Origin: Valencia hispanica
Lineage: Eukaryota; Chordata; Actinopteri; Cyprinodontiformes; Valenciidae
NCBI GenBank assembly: GCA_963556495.2
Contig: OY747704.1
Coordinates: 35,050,001 to 35,114,000, forward strand
Length of the DNA: 64,000 nt
Direction: 5' to 3'
Both the position numbers and the translations under genes were made by a program. The notes under the pieces are model-generated. The model saw only the letters and a program-made list of their open reading frames with translations, did not search any database and was not told the DNA's origin. Shown piece after piece: positions 45,667 through 58,519 of this stretch. Numbering within the stretch: the stretch's first letter is position 1; the number at the start of each line of letters is the position of its first letter.

Positions 45667-45687
45667 GGGGGGGGGGGGGGGGGGGGG
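45667..45687. repeat. G21 homopolymer
   Basis: Twenty-one consecutive guanines on the plus strand; such a run can fold as a G-quadruplex and its exact length may be uncertain in the assembly. Confidence 0.93.
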
Positions 45688-45976
45688 ACAGGTTGCTTCT
45701 ACTTCATCTTTCAAACAATCAGTATGTTATTGCTCTGTATTGAGATGAATACATCAGTAAGAGACCAGGATTTATCTGTTGGTGTTTGTGTGATAATGCA
45801 CCAAAAATAAAAACATGTTGTTTGTATGTACTTCACTCTTGTTTACATTATTGTACCTCTTCAATTATGATTTTTGCCACGTCCCTGAAACACTTGATGT
45901 TTTGTTTTCAAGACTTCAAACCCAAGAATGAAAACAAAAATGCTTCTCCTGTCATTTATTTCTCAATTGCAGTAAT

Positions 45977-46007
45977 TATATCCATCCATCCATCCATCCA
46001 TCCATCC
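45977..46007. repeat. (ATCC)n microsatellite
   Basis: About seven units of ATCC (GGAT on the other strand). Confidence 0.93.
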
Positions 46008-46019
46008 GATAACAAATAA

Positions 46020-47851
46020 ATGCATCTTTTCAGTATTTTCTATTCTTTAATCATGCACACAACACATAGTCCCACACACATGCACAGACATAAAGAGGTA
46101 TGCTTTTGCCATGACGAGAAACCATTTGCTCATTTTGATGGAGGCCTAAAAGAGAAGTTGAGCTGTCTAAGTGGATTTTTCATTACTGAATGTAATAGGG
46201 CAAAGAAAATTACAGCTGCTACAGCAGGAAGGGCATTAGGATTGCTCGTGTACTTTTTTCCATGGATATTTGTAATTGGCAGAGTGCAGATAGATGAACA
46301 TTAGAGAAATTATCACAGTGCTCATGGTGCTCTGTGTAGTGATGTGTGTGCTCGGTCCTTCCTGTCTCAGTCTCCTTCATTTGTCTGCTATCAGTAATTT
46401 GGGAAAGGTACTTCCAAACTCACAGGGGGATGAAAAAATATTATTTTTCTTCAGCTACTCCAAACCAATCCAGAAATGGAAAACTAACATAATCTGAAAA
46501 AATAAGGTTCAAAATGGAAAGCTATTAGGGCAGGCAGGCACTTTCTTGTGCCAACTTTGAAATATATCAATTATCCTGTGCCCTTTCATGAAAAACTTTT
46601 ATGGACTCAAAAATGGTAATTTCCTCATCTTCTGCTGTGCAGTCTTCCAATGAACTCCCAGAGCCACAGCGTACAAGTATTAGATTTTAGAAATAAAGGT
46701 TTTTAAAAATACTTCAGAGAAAGACGTTTCAGCAATAATTTTCCATACGATTTTTTTGTTTTTGTTCTCACAAATTGAATTAAGACTGTTGCTAAAGTAT
46801 ATATTGGAAACTAGGATTTAATTAACAGGCAATAAAAGGATAGTACTGAAATGAAAATGTATTTTGCTTTTCTTAGCATTATTATTTACAGTATTTAGTG
46901 TTGTTGGTGGCAGTATGGTAAAACTGTGGAATTCTTAGATTTTTTTTCAGTAAAGCAAAATATATCGTACAAGCTATGTTTCCAAAGCATTTTTCTCAAA
47001 TTGCATATTGTTAATATGTTACATACTAGAACCAGTAAAAATAAAACAATCTCGAACATAAAAAGAACAACAATTCTGAAGGGTTTTTTGCTCTTCTAAT
47101 AATCATAATTTGCACAATGTGAGTAAACTCTATTCTGTGAAAAATAAATTTCAAACATCAGTTATTTGTCTTAGTCCAAATAACTCACAATCTCTCTAAA
47201 AAATACTAATCCCCATAAATACACACTACTAACATGATACATTTATACTGCCAGCAATTCCTACAAACAGCTTTTTTTAATTACAGGATTTTGTTTTTTT
47301 AATATAAGCTCAAGGACCAAATAAACAGGAATTCCTTTCAGCATATATAATATTCTACAACATTTGTGTTTATTTAAATCTTGAACCTATAACTAATCTG
47401 TGACTCTTACAGGGCGTGGCGTGCACAACAGAACTTGTTCATTATTACAGACACAATCACAAATGAAGCAGATTAAATTTTCTAGTGTAATAAAAGTGTT
47501 TTATCAACTTTGATTCAAATCATTCACATGATGTAAAGTTAGAAAAATGTTGATCTTAACACAGTTGAGTCATTATAATAAGGCTACAGTTGTTCAGACA
47601 AAAGTTGACAAGGTAATAACCACATAATTCAGTTATTTATTATGCACTCAAAGTGCCCTATGATTTTAACATATTTAATAAATGCAAAATTAAAATACTC
47701 TAACTTATTATACATTTATATGAAATAAAAAGTCGAGCTGATTGGAATAAACTTGGCTTTTTAAATAAAGAAATTATACCTTTTTGTCTGACAATGCAAT
47801 TTAACTTTGAATATGATAAATAAAATGTAATTAAGAACAACTGGACCTTTG

Positions 47852-47856
<5 letters not shown>
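46020..47856. other. Non-coding DNA, no gene
   Basis: 46120-46310 has ordinary complexity; remainder AT-rich. No repeat assigned. Confidence 0.4.
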
Positions 47857-47918
<62 letters not shown>

Positions 47919-47922
47919 TATA
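47857..47922. repeat. (TA)n microsatellite, about 66 bp
   Basis: TA run with one C interruption near its right end. Confidence 0.95.
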
Positions 47923-49020
47923 AGCTTCTCTTCTCGTGTCATTTACTCTATTATCCAACATTTATTTCACTTGTATCTGCCCTTGGATTCTCTTTTTTTT
48001 TTATCTTGGCCACATCTTTTCCTATATCCAGCTTCATTAGCTCATAACAGGCCATCAACATGCATGGCAGGGTCCTGATTTAGACATTCAACTCGATTAT
48101 CCCCTAATGAGCTGAGAGCAGCTACCTGAATGGAAGTGTGCACTGCGGAGCAGGATAATAACCTACATGTACATAGAACATACAGTAACACAAATGTAAA
48201 CAGTCACACATTGGGTTATAATATACATTTCTATTTCCTTCCTGTAGTTTTGCTCATTATCACACTAAAGCATTTTTAGTCTAGAAACTTTGATTTAACT
48301 AAACTGTACAAGGACAGAAAAGCAGAAAAGTAATTTGTACTTTATGTAAGGATAAGATATTTTATTACTTTATGTTCACCCCACAGAACTTAAAGAACAT
48401 ACAATAGCCATCATGCTGATCAAGAAATTATTGTTTATAAATTAACATTTTGAATAAAACATACTGGTGGTAGAATGTAACAAAAAATACTGAAGTATTA
48501 AATCTTTTAGATTTTTCCTTTAATCTTTCTATAAATCTTTCAATATTCAAATTCTTTTGAGAGGTACTTGTTATGATATCCTTTCTGAGAGATTCTGCTG
48601 GTACTTCAGCCCCATTTTATCATCTGTTATTAGAAATAACCATGGCAACAGTTGAGTTTTTTTGCCTGTTTTTTACATTAGAAAGCAAGCACAGCATTGG
48701 AGCTTTCCAAATGTCTACTTTTGGTGGGTGTGACAGCCTAGTCACAGACGAGTCAAAGTAGTGACATTATGGATATACGGCATTACTTTTCTATGTTATT
48801 ATGAGGAATGTATGATCACTGGTAAACAAAAAACATGTGCTTGTAGGATTTGCTGGGAAACATAGTGAAAGGACAGCTTAGGAAAATGTGGCTATCTGAA
48901 CATATTTCAGATTTCTATTCTTTACGAATCAGACTTGGAATATAAGGATGGACAAATAACACAGAAGTAAAATGTCAGGAGAAAAAGCGAAGAAGTTAAT
49001 AATTTGATCTTAATCCCTGT
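47923..49020. other. Non-coding DNA, no feature seen
   Basis: 48040-48180 has ordinary complexity and could be conserved. Nothing assigned. Confidence 0.35.
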
Positions 49021-49029
49021 AAATAACTT

Positions 49030-49930
49030 CAGTGCCTTGCACAAGTATTTATTAGTCAAATTGTTTCCTTTTCTTGTATTATAATCATAAACTTTAGACT
49101 ATTATAGTTAGATTTTAGATGATAGACAAGGGCTGGGCGATATGGAAAAAAATCCTAATATTTTTCATATCAGTCGATATCGCTATGTATCACAATAGGA
49201 AAAAAAGCACTTTTTTGTCAATATCTAACATTCCCTGGTACTATTTGAAAATATCAGAATGCTATTTATGATTTAAAGATTTATTAAAGATTTATTTATT
49301 TATACAACTGTTTTGGGCTGGGTGATATTGATTCAAAATAAAAATCTTTTATTTTTTTCGTGCCAAATTAAATTTTCTATATTAATGGATTTTTTCTCTC
49401 GCTTTCTATTCTTAAAAAGAAATTACAAATGACAGAAAATATAATAATTTTAACTTGCTTTTATTTCAGTCATCCATTCTGGGAGTTGACCTGAATTTAA
49501 AGTCCAAATGAATACATGCTGTAAAACAAGATGGTAGGCCCTGGGCAGGCTGACATCACTTTGAACTTTCAAAACCAAAGAGGTGCATTGGTGAATTAAT
49601 TTTTGTTAATCTCAATTAAAACGTAATCTTCATAAACAGAAAATTTGATAAATCTATATAATCGATATATTGCCCAGCCCTATGATAGACCAACATCAAA
49701 TTGTGCATCAGTGTGACGTGGTAGGAAAATGATACATCACAATCAATAGATCACTGCCACAACACATGTGACAGCATCTTACTGTGGGACAGAGACAGGG
49801 TACCTGGTAACAGGTGATGGCTTGATGGACAAAGCTAAATACAAGGCAAACCCAGAAGAAAACCTTTTAGAGGCTACAAATGATCTGAGACAGGGAGTTT
49901 CATCATCCACCAGCACAACAGCTCTCAAAC
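49030..49930 (+). mobile_element. Tc1-like transposon relic split by a hAT MITE
   Basis: Left part 49030-49127 has CAGTGCCTTGCACAAGTATT, a Tc1-type terminus. The right part after 49690 resumes with CCAACATCAAATTGTGCATC and later GACAAAGCTAAATACAAGGC, phrases of the same family as 12222 and 56330. A hAT MITE occupies 49128-49682. Confidence 0.65.
49128..49682. mobile_element. Non-autonomous hAT element (MITE) nested in a Tc1-like relic
   Basis: Inverted ends are AAGGGCTGGGCGATAT at the left and ATATTGCCCAGCCCTA at the right. An 8 bp duplication TGATAGAC flanks it (49120-49127 and 49683-49690). 555 bp, no transposase. A second GGCTGGGTGATATTGATT at 49315 suggests an internal partial copy or a composite. 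Confidence 0.88.
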
Positions 49931-49939
49931 AGTCAGTGC

Positions 49940-50450
49940 TGCAGTAGAATTAATCAATAAAGTATTTTTGAATTTGAATTGTTCAATTTAAGCCACCCTT
50001 ATCAATGCGCAGAAAATCAAAGAGCCAGTAGTAAATTACTGCAGGTTAAGAGCCACAACACTGACACCAGTGAACATCTAGGGAACTGATATTAAGACGG
50101 ATGTGCTGTACAGGAAATGTAGGGGCAAACTCTTTCTGATGAGGAGACTGAGGTCTTTTGGAGTGCAGGGGGGCACTACTGAATCTTTTTTGACTCTGAC
50201 ATGGGATCAGCCATCTTCTGTGGTGTTATCTTATCTACAGCTGAAAGGAAGTAGTAGAACAATCTCATCAGGGAGGCCAGATCTGTCCAAGGATGTCACC
50301 CCGATCCAGTGCAGGTGGTGGAAGACAGTAAAAAGCTGGCTAAAATAACATCACTCTTGGACAAGTCTCCCATCCCATGCATTAAGCTGTTGTAGAGATG
50401 GAGAGCTCCTTTAGTGACTGACTGCTGCAATGAAAAGTGGTTTTACAAAG
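49940..50450 (+). mobile_element. Rex1/Babar-like LINE C-terminal relics
   Basis: 49945-49990 is a LINE 3' end (AATAAAGTATTTTTGAATTT). 50103-50240 reads YRKCRGKLFLMRRLRSFGVQ and related text, the C-terminus after the reverse transcriptase; 50260-50400 corresponds to its final part. Stops and shifts throughout. Confidence 0.6.
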
Positions 50451-51574
50451 AACTGGCTCAGAGGGCTGAATGCAAATTAATTGCAAATTTTACAGGATAT
50501 CTTTTGTTTAAAAAAAAAAAAGAAAACAAAAACCATCACCTTCCATTTTACAGGTATGCATTACTTTGACATGGAAAATGGAAATGACATAAAATACTCT
50601 GAGGGTAGTGGTTGTAATGTGATATAAAGTAAAAAGATCAAGGAATGTGTACTGTATAATTATATGAATCTAAATGACAGTGTAACTGTGAGTTTATGTC
50701 CACATAATCAACATAGAGACTGCAGTGTTGTGTTGGCAGTGCCTTACATGGATAAAAGCCCAGCATGCAATAATGTTGTTTTGATAAAGTCACACAATAC
50801 AACACTACTTTCAGATCCCAGTTAAGTTTACTGCCAAGTTCCTAAAATAACAAGAGAAAGAGCTGAACCACTCAATAAAGTCTTCTCCGGCTCACTCAAG
50901 GATTCACACTGTGTGGTCACCAATCCATGTGTGAAAATGGCATCTCATGCTCACTGAAGCACTCTTTTGCACTATGAGCCAGATGAATCTTAAACCATGC
51001 CTACACCATGAGCAAAAAAGAAAATCTAATAAAATAAATAAACAAATAAACTGCTCAATGTGTACATTTAAAAGTGTCCTCTTAGCTTCTTTCAGTGCTG
51101 AAATTAGACCTGACCCTCTGAGGCAATCACAGATCACCGCACTCCTCTCACTAAATCATGATAATTGCATTAGCTCATCCACCACCTGATGTGCTCATCT
51201 CTCAAGATCAGGGAAAACCAGAAATCATATGACCACATGATGTTTTTAGCATTCCATCACAGTGAAATATTTATGGTTCCAGGTAAACTCAACAAACTGA
51301 AGCGACAAAGTACATTTTAGGGCCATTAGTTTGCACCTTGTGTTATTCTCTTTGTGCATTGTGCTTGCAGAAATTCTGTTCCCATCCATTCAGTTTCTAA
51401 TTCTATCTTTCAGAATCACAGCGAAGCAGGAGCGTATTCCCTTAAGCCAATGCACGAGAGGGAAGACACAAAGTGGACTGGTTGCTGGTCCATCTGACAA
51501 TGATTCACACACATACATGCCTGAACCTAAGAACAACGTAAAGAAGCTTGTTAAGATGCATGTTTTTTTGACTG
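50451..51574. other. Non-coding DNA, no gene
   Basis: 50860-51190 has open frames on both strands without recognised domains and ordinary complexity. Nothing assigned. Confidence 0.35.
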
Positions 51575-52060
51575 TAAAGTCCTGACACTGGCTCCGTGTA
51601 GCTCAGAGAATAGATTTCAAAATACTTTTACTAGTTTATAAATCATTAAATGGCTTAGCAGCAAAGTATATTGAAGATCTACTGTCACTATACCAACCCA
51701 CCAGAACAATCAGGTCCTCTAATTCCAGTCTACTCAACATCCCTAGAATTAGAACTAAACATGGAGAAGCAGTTTTCAGTTTCTATGCTCATCTAATCTG
51801 GAACAAACTTCCAGAAAACTGCAAAGCTGCTGAAACACTAAGTTCTTTCAAATCACAATTAAAAACCTATCTGTTTAGGGCTGCCTTTGAGTAATGTTTT
51901 CATGTATCATGTTTTGTGTGTTCTTCTTGCTGTTTTTACATTATATGCTTTGTCTGTGTTTTACTGCTATTTTTATTTTACCTCTTAATCATGTAAAGCA
52001 CCTTGAATCATCTTGTTGTTTGAAGTGTGCTATATAATTAAAATTGCCTTGCCTTGCTTT
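51575..52060 (+). mobile_element. L2-clade LINE 3' end
   Basis: Starts within ORF2 (CTGACACTGGCTCCGTGTAG), includes TCTTTCAAATCACAATTAAA, and ends AAAATTGCCTTGCCTTGC. Same subfamily and orientation as the copy at 52535. Confidence 0.87.
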
Positions 52061-52189
52061 GGGGAAAACCGAAATATATCTAGAAAAAACCCAGAGATGC
52101 ATGGGAAGAGCATACAACATGTTACCAGAGGTATTCACCCATCTACCTTCACACACAGATAACCTAGATGTACTTCCCAATCTTGATCC

Positions 52190-52534
52190 ATAGGGTTCAA
52201 TATGATATCATTCCACCATTTGCAGACAACATCTTAAACGCTTCTGCAAAAGCTTTTCGGATTTTATTTATAGGAATTTTTACACTTTTTTCCAGAAGAA
52301 CATAAGCAAGGTCAGACACTGATGCTGGACGAAAAGGCCTGGCTTGCAGAATCTGCTCTAATTAATCCCAAAAGTATTCTGCTGTGTTGAGGTAATAACT
52401 CTGTGCAGGCCAATTAAGTTTTTCACTTCAGATTGGCTTATCCATGACTCTGTGGACATTGCTTTGTGCACTGGTGCTTAGTCATGCTGGAACAGAAGGG
52501 GCCCTCCCCAAAATGTCCCCCTGATCATTAACCA
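52190..52534 (-). mobile_element. Tc1-like transposon relic
   Basis: CTCTGTGCAGGCCAATTAAG, TGTGGACATTGCTTTGTGCA and CATGCTGGAACAGAAGGGGC are diagnostic of a common fish Tc1-type element in minus orientation. Only a fragment. Confidence 0.65.
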
Positions 52535-54195
52535 ATTAAGCTCCTCCTCTTGCTGTCTTGATATCCTACCCACAGTTTTCCTTCAGAAAGCTGTCTGATC
52601 TGATTCAAATAGTTAACTCATCCCTCCTGTCAGGCGTCTTCCCCCCGGCATTAAAAACAGCAGTTGTTAAACCACTGCTAAAGAGGAACAACCTGGACAA
52701 CATTTTAATGCAGAACTACAGGCCAATCTCTAATATCCCATTCATCGGTAAGATTATTGAAAAAGCTGTGTTTCAACAGTTAAATAGCTTCCCAACAATG
52801 AAAATTGCTTCGATGTTTTTCAGTCTGGTTTCCGTGCTCACCACTGCCCTCGTCAAAGTTTTCAATGACATCCGCATAAATACAGACTGTGGTAGAACCA
52901 CAGTGCTGGTACTTTTGGACCTCAGTGCAGCATTTGACACTGTTGATCATGATATACTACTGGAAGGACTGGAGAGCTGGGTCAGACTCTCTGGTAAAGT
53001 ACATGTCTGGTTTGAGTCTTAACTTAAGAACAGGAAATTCTTTGTTTCAATAGGAACTTTTCATCAGAACAGACAGAAATCACATGTGGGGTGCCCCAGG
53101 GCTCCATCCTGGGGCTCCTATTATTTAATATATACATACTCCAACTAGGCAAGATTATAACAACCATTAAGATTAACTACCATAACTATGCAGAAGATAC
53201 TCAGCTCTACATTATGATGTCACCAGGGGACTTTGAACCCATCCAAACCCTAAGTAAATGCATCGAGCAAATCAATTGAAGGATGTGGCATAACTTTCTC
53301 CAGCTGAACAGAAACAAAACAGAAGTAATTATTTTTGGACCTAAAGAGGAACGATCAATAGTCAGCACACAGCTTCAGTTAATACAGCTAGAAACTACTG
53401 ATCAGGTGTATCAGATCTGATCCTTCCAAAATTCACGATCTAGGTGTAGTAATGGACTCAGACCTGAACCTCCAGGGTCACATAAAGGCAATAACAAGGT
53501 CAGCCTTCTATCATCTGAAGAATATTAAAGGACTTATGTCGCAACAGGATCTCGAAAAACTAATCCATGCGTTTATCTTTAGTCGAATTGATTACTGCAA
53601 CAGCGTTCTCACAGATCTGCCTAAAAAGTGAATTAGACAGCTGCAGTTGACGGAGAACGCTGCTGCTGGCGTCCTTACTAGAATCAGGAAAGTAAAGCAC
53701 ATCCCCCCAGTTCTAAAGTCCTTACATTGGCTCCCTGTAGCTCAGAGAATAGACTTCAAAGGGCTTTAACCAGTTTATAAATCATCGAATGGCTTAGCAG
53801 CAAAGTATCTTCAAGATCTACTGCCACTATACCAACCCCCAGACCACTCAGGTCCTCTAATTCTAGTCTACTCAACATCGCTAGAATCAGAACCAAACAT
53901 GGAGAGAGCAGCTGCAAAGCTGGTGAAACACTGAGCTCTTTTAAGTCACGGCTAATTACCCATCTGTTTACAACTGCCTTTGAGTAATGTTTTCATGTAT
54001 TGTGTTTTGTCTATGCTTCTTGCTGTTTTTACTTTATCCTAAATTCATGTCTCCTTTTGAGTAATATTTTTACTTGTCATATGCTCTGTGTGTGTTTTAT
54101 TGCTGATTTTACTCTACTCCCTAATCATATAAAGCACATTGAATAGCCTTGTTGTAGAAAGTGTGCTATACAAAAAATTGCCTTGCCTTGCCTAG
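52535..54195 (+). mobile_element. L2-clade LINE, longest plus-strand copy
   Basis: Reverse-transcriptase text in order: VNSSLLSGVFPPALKTAVVK, PLLKRNNLDNILMQNYRPIS, VLVLLDLSAAFDTVDHDILL, LESWVRLSG. After a stop and frame change come PQGSILGLLLFNIYILQLGK and YAEDTQLY (D of YADD replaced by E). The C-terminus and 3' UTR follow, ending in CCTTGCCTTGCC. At least one stop at about 53022 and several shifts; 5' part missing. Confidence 0.9.
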
Positions 54196-54600
54196 AATTG
54201 GGACCAGGAAGCAGTTGAAAATGTCTAGGTATGGTGATGCATTTTAAAAGCCGAGTCGCTGTTGTTTTCGATCACTTTTGCTTCGTTATAATATTGCTTA
54301 AAGTTAAGTGTGGAAAATTTACTAATCAGGAAATTTCATAACTGGACTTTTTTCACAGGCGGCATCCCTTTATGGTACCATGCTGAAATTCTGAGCTCCT
54401 ATTCTTTCACAAATGTTTGTAGATGCAGTCTAGGATCTGAATTTTATACACCTGTAACCATGGAAGGGATTGGAACACCTGACCTAAATGATCTATTTCT
54501 TTTTTGGACCATTTGTTAGGCCTATTACCTTTACATCACAAATGCCTTGTGCTTAAATCATTAGCTATTAAGACCTACTCTGTAAACATGGCCTAAGGGA
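54196..54600. other. Non-coding DNA, no feature seen
   Basis: Nothing recognised. Confidence 0.4.
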
Positions 54601-54930
54601 GAGCCCAGACATTGGAAGCAGGAGGAAACTCATTTCGGCCGCTTGTATCCGCAATCTGTCACTACTCAGAGCTCATGACCGAAGATGAGGGTAGGAACGT
54701 AGATTGACCGGTAAACCAAGAGCATCGCCTTCATCGGTGCCTGCAGTGATGCAAGTGTTGCACCGCCTATCATCCTGAACGAGACCCTGAGGTACTTAAA
54801 CACCTCCACTAGGGGCAGGACCTCACCCCGACCTGTAGAGGGCAATCTACGCTTCTCTGGCTCAAGACATTGGTCTCTGACTCAGAGGTGCTGATTTTCA
54901 TCCCAGCCACCTTGCACTCGGCTGCAATTT
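54601..54930 (-). mobile_element. LINE ORF2 fragment, strongly decayed
   Basis: Plus-strand phrases ACGAGACCCTGAGGTACTTA, CTGACTCAGAGGTGCTGATT and TTTCATCCCAGCCACCTTGC recur in many fish genomes as the complement of the LINE family seen at 7630 and 23205. Assigned by phrase recognition only. Confidence 0.5.
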
Positions 54931-54934
54931 GCTC

Positions 54935-55165
54935 ACTTGCATAAAAAGATGTTAGCCAAGGTCTTGTGCATGGAGTTTGCATGTTTTCCCTATGATTTTG
55001 TTGGTTTTCTCTGTGTGCTCCAGCTTTCTCTCACAGTCAATGTACGTTTAATAAGACACTCAAAATTACACTTGCATGGGCAAGCATGTATGGGTATTCG
55101 TCTTATGTTGCCCTCTGACTGACGGGTGACCTGTCCAGGGTGTTCCCATCCTATCACCGAATCTA
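54935..55165 (+). mobile_element. SINE body fragment
   Basis: TGCATGGAGTTTGCATGTTTTCCC and GACGGGTGACCTGTCCAGGG are the body phrases of the SINE at 35517, here in plus orientation; the tRNA-like head is missing. Confidence 0.6.
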
Positions 55166-56329
55166 GACACCAGCACTTCTGCAAGGTTTAGACATAAAAG
55201 CTGGATGTATTTGTTTTTGAAGATAACTGACCTCTTCTCTTTCAGGTTTTACCAATGGGCAGGAGACTTCTAAACCCAGATATTTCAGCAATGTTTTGAC
55301 CGATGATTTGAACCTTCCAAAATTCAACTTTTGGGTTCTTCTCAGGCTCAGTACAACATTAGAGGGTGAAAAAAACTGAAAAGATGACAAGAAAGGAAAC
55401 AGAAATAAGCCTCTATTTTATGATTACAAGATGTCTTCCAAAATGGATGTTTAAAAGAAAAAGACGCCTTACACTGCATTATACGGTAAAACGTCATATG
55501 AACCACAACAATCACTGAAGTATTTTACCAATGGAAAGCAGGTTTTTAAAGCCACATTCAAAAGAACTGGTATGTCTTCAACATAATTAATCATATCATT
55601 TGCTGTATGTCATGAAACTTAATAAACACAACCACATTACACCTGTGTTAAAAACCAGTGTGAGGTATTTAATCAATGAGTTGTGAGACTGATTATCTCA
55701 GTAAAAGAAGTGCTTAGACTGCATGCATAGAGCATCTGTATGCCAACCAATCCCTCAGCCAGACTGCAGCTCTTTGGTTCTAACTTCCCACATATGAGAG
55801 AAACTGCTTTCACCCATTTCAGCAAGCAAATGGACAACTAGAATGGACTGAATGCAGTTTGATTATTGACCTGCAATGGGGTAGAAGAGGTTCCTATCCT
55901 TTGGTCGCTGAGTACAAAGCAGGCAGCAGCGTGAGGATCATGTTTCTTCAGTCCTTTTATCATGATTTAAAATAAATTAATGAGAGAGAAGCTCAATTAT
56001 AAACACAAAAGGAGGACACCTGAATATCTGAATTATTTCACTTTACTGACTAACCAGTTGTTTAACACAGGTGGGCAGACCAGCTAACTGAAACACAACA
56101 GGAAACAACAAAATCCCATTTTAATTTCTTCTTTGTACACCTCAGATTCATGTCATTATTATTATGTATTTTTAAAAGAGAAACAACACAAATGCATATG
56201 GATTTCATCTAGATGTCCGGTGACAACACAAAGTACTCCATATTTGTGAAGCGGAAGAGAAGGGGAACATAGTTTACCGACAATTTTACAAAAATAAATG
56301 TGAAAAGTGTTTCATGAATGTGGATTTAT
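55166..56329. other. Non-coding DNA, no feature seen
   Basis: Two short frames without domains. Nothing assigned. Confidence 0.4.
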
Positions 56330-57370
56330 TCACCTTTACTCTGATACCCCTAAATACAATTATGTGCAAATACTTGCCTTCAGAAGTTGCCTAATTGGTA
56401 AACAGAGTCCACCTGTGTGTAACCTAATCTTAGTATAAATGCAGGTGTTGTGTGGAGGCCTCAGAGTTTTGTTAGAGAAGGTTCGGAAACAAACAGCATC
56501 AAGAAGACCAAGGAACAGAGCAGGCACGCAAGGGAAAAAATTGGGAGAAGTTAAAAGCAGGGCTAGCCTATGTAATAACATTCTAAGCTTTAAACATCTG
56601 AATGAGTACTTTTCTATCCATCACATGAAAAAATAAAGAGTAAGACACAACTGCAAAAACCTACAAAGGCATGGCTGTCTACCTAAACCAACTCTCCAGG
56701 AAAGTAGACCATTAATCAAGGAAGTAGCAAACACTCATGGTAACTCTGGAGAAGCTGCAGAGATCGACAGGTCAGGTTGAGGAATCTGAAAACAGGATAT
56801 CTATTTAATGTGCACTCATCAAATCTGGCCTCTACGAGAAAGTGAAATTTGGAAAAATGTGCTCTAACCTAATTGCAAAATGCAATGTATGATGAAATAA
56901 ATAACACTGCATGTCACCATGAAAACACATGACAACAGACAGCATCATGCTGTGGGATGACCAAAAATAAAATACAGCCACAACAGAAAAGAAATGGTTT
57001 ACCTCAAACCCTTTTCATGTGTTAGTCAAAGTCCAGACCTAAATTCAATAAGGAGTTTTGGCAGAACCTGAAAATAATGTTCTACATCTGATCTAGCTTG
57101 AAAGTAAAAGAAGGGCTGAACATTTGGTCTCTAAACTGGCACAGACATAGTGCCTCAAAAGATCTCCAGCTGTAATTGCTTCTAAGTATTGCCTCAGGGG
57201 CTGAATGTACATGCATTCAACACTTAAAAAATAAACCATGCATTTCTTCCACTTCCCAATGATGTTCTACTTTGCGTTGGTCAATTAAATACAATCTAAA
57301 TAAAATGCATTGAAGACTGTGGTTGTACTGTAACAAAATGAGGAAAAGTTCAAGGTGCATAAAAACACTA
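56330..57370 (+). mobile_element. Tc1-like transposon relic, near full length
   Basis: Opens with GAAGTTGCCTAATTGGTAAA and CAGAGTCCACCTGTGTGTAA, continues AACAGCATCAAGAAGACCAA and CATGGTAACTCTGGAGAAGC, then AGCATCATGCTGTGGGATGA and GTCAAAGTCCAGACCTAAAT (SQSPDLN of the DDE region). Ends near AATGAGGAAAAGTTCAAGGT. Many stops. Same family as 12222. Confidence 0.72.
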
Positions 57371-58436
57371 GATTACAGGTACAGAGATTCAGTAGACTGC
57401 ATTATGAAAGGGTCCGGAAATGTACACCTAATTCTGAATACAAAGGAGATACCATACATTTTGTTTTTAGGAAGAATAATCAAAACGTTAATATCCTGTG
57501 GAAAATGTGTTGATAACTATTAGAGTTCACAGTGGGCAGCAGATTGCACTGGAAATGCAAAACTTGTGCAGATTATGAGATGGGGTATGGTAGACTTTCG
57601 CTTCCGATTACGTTAGACGGGTCAAGATTTGCAGCAAGATGTTTCCTCTATGACAGAACTGTTCAAAACCATATGAAGTAGAAGAGAAAAAGCTGTTTTT
57701 CTGAAACGTGTCAGAATCATGATAAATTAGCAATTAAAAGAAAGCTTAAATAGACATACTCCCCAAGCTCACAGATACTACAAGTGAAACATGAAACAAA
57801 GTCTGATATGATAAAACCTTTTGATATCTTTTTATTTCCAGTATCTAGAGGAAAAACAAACAACTCATTACATTAAAAACCAAAACCATGGACGTGGCTC
57901 TGAAGAGGACAGAAATAATCAAAGCTCATCGCCTCTCCTTTATCCCCTGCTTTCCTTTTATTCTCCTCTGAGGAAGTTTATTAAAGACCCATGCTGCCCT
58001 TCCCTATTCAATCACTTTTCAGTGCAAACTAATGGCCGTGCTGGATGAATGCATAGACTGGCAATTCATTACTACAATCAGAACATGAACACCCCCGAAT
58101 CTCCTCTCATCTCCACTCTACATGTAGTTTTCAATGTTACACAGAATGTGTGATGCTTAACTCTTGAGTGTCAAAACTAACATCCTGCTAATAGATATAT
58201 GTGAATATTGAGATAGTTCTTACTTCTGCAAACTGCAAGCAATAGAGTAGATTTAAAGTCTGTAATATCACAATGAATACAAAAATTAAATCCTCTAATG
58301 CCAAACAGCGGAATTCTACATTCACATATAGCAGATGGGATGCATTGCAACACCAGATCATCAGACTTCCAGTTCACACCTTCTGCTGACAAAAACATAG
58401 CAGAAGGGCAGGTTGATCATCAATTTCGATCATAGC
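57371..58436. other. Non-coding DNA downstream of rmi1, no feature seen
   Basis: Nothing recognised. Confidence 0.4.
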
Positions 58437-58442
58437 TTTATT
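58437..58442 (-). terminator. Candidate rmi1 polyadenylation signal
   Basis: AATAAA on the minus strand, about 78 bp beyond the rmi1 stop codon. Position fits a short 3' UTR. Confidence 0.5.
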
Positions 58443-58519
58443 GGCAATTTTACGTCTCTGCTGAAGGGCAATTTAATGTTTCCATTGGAGGTAATTTTCT
58501 CATTTTCGCCCACTTCCAC

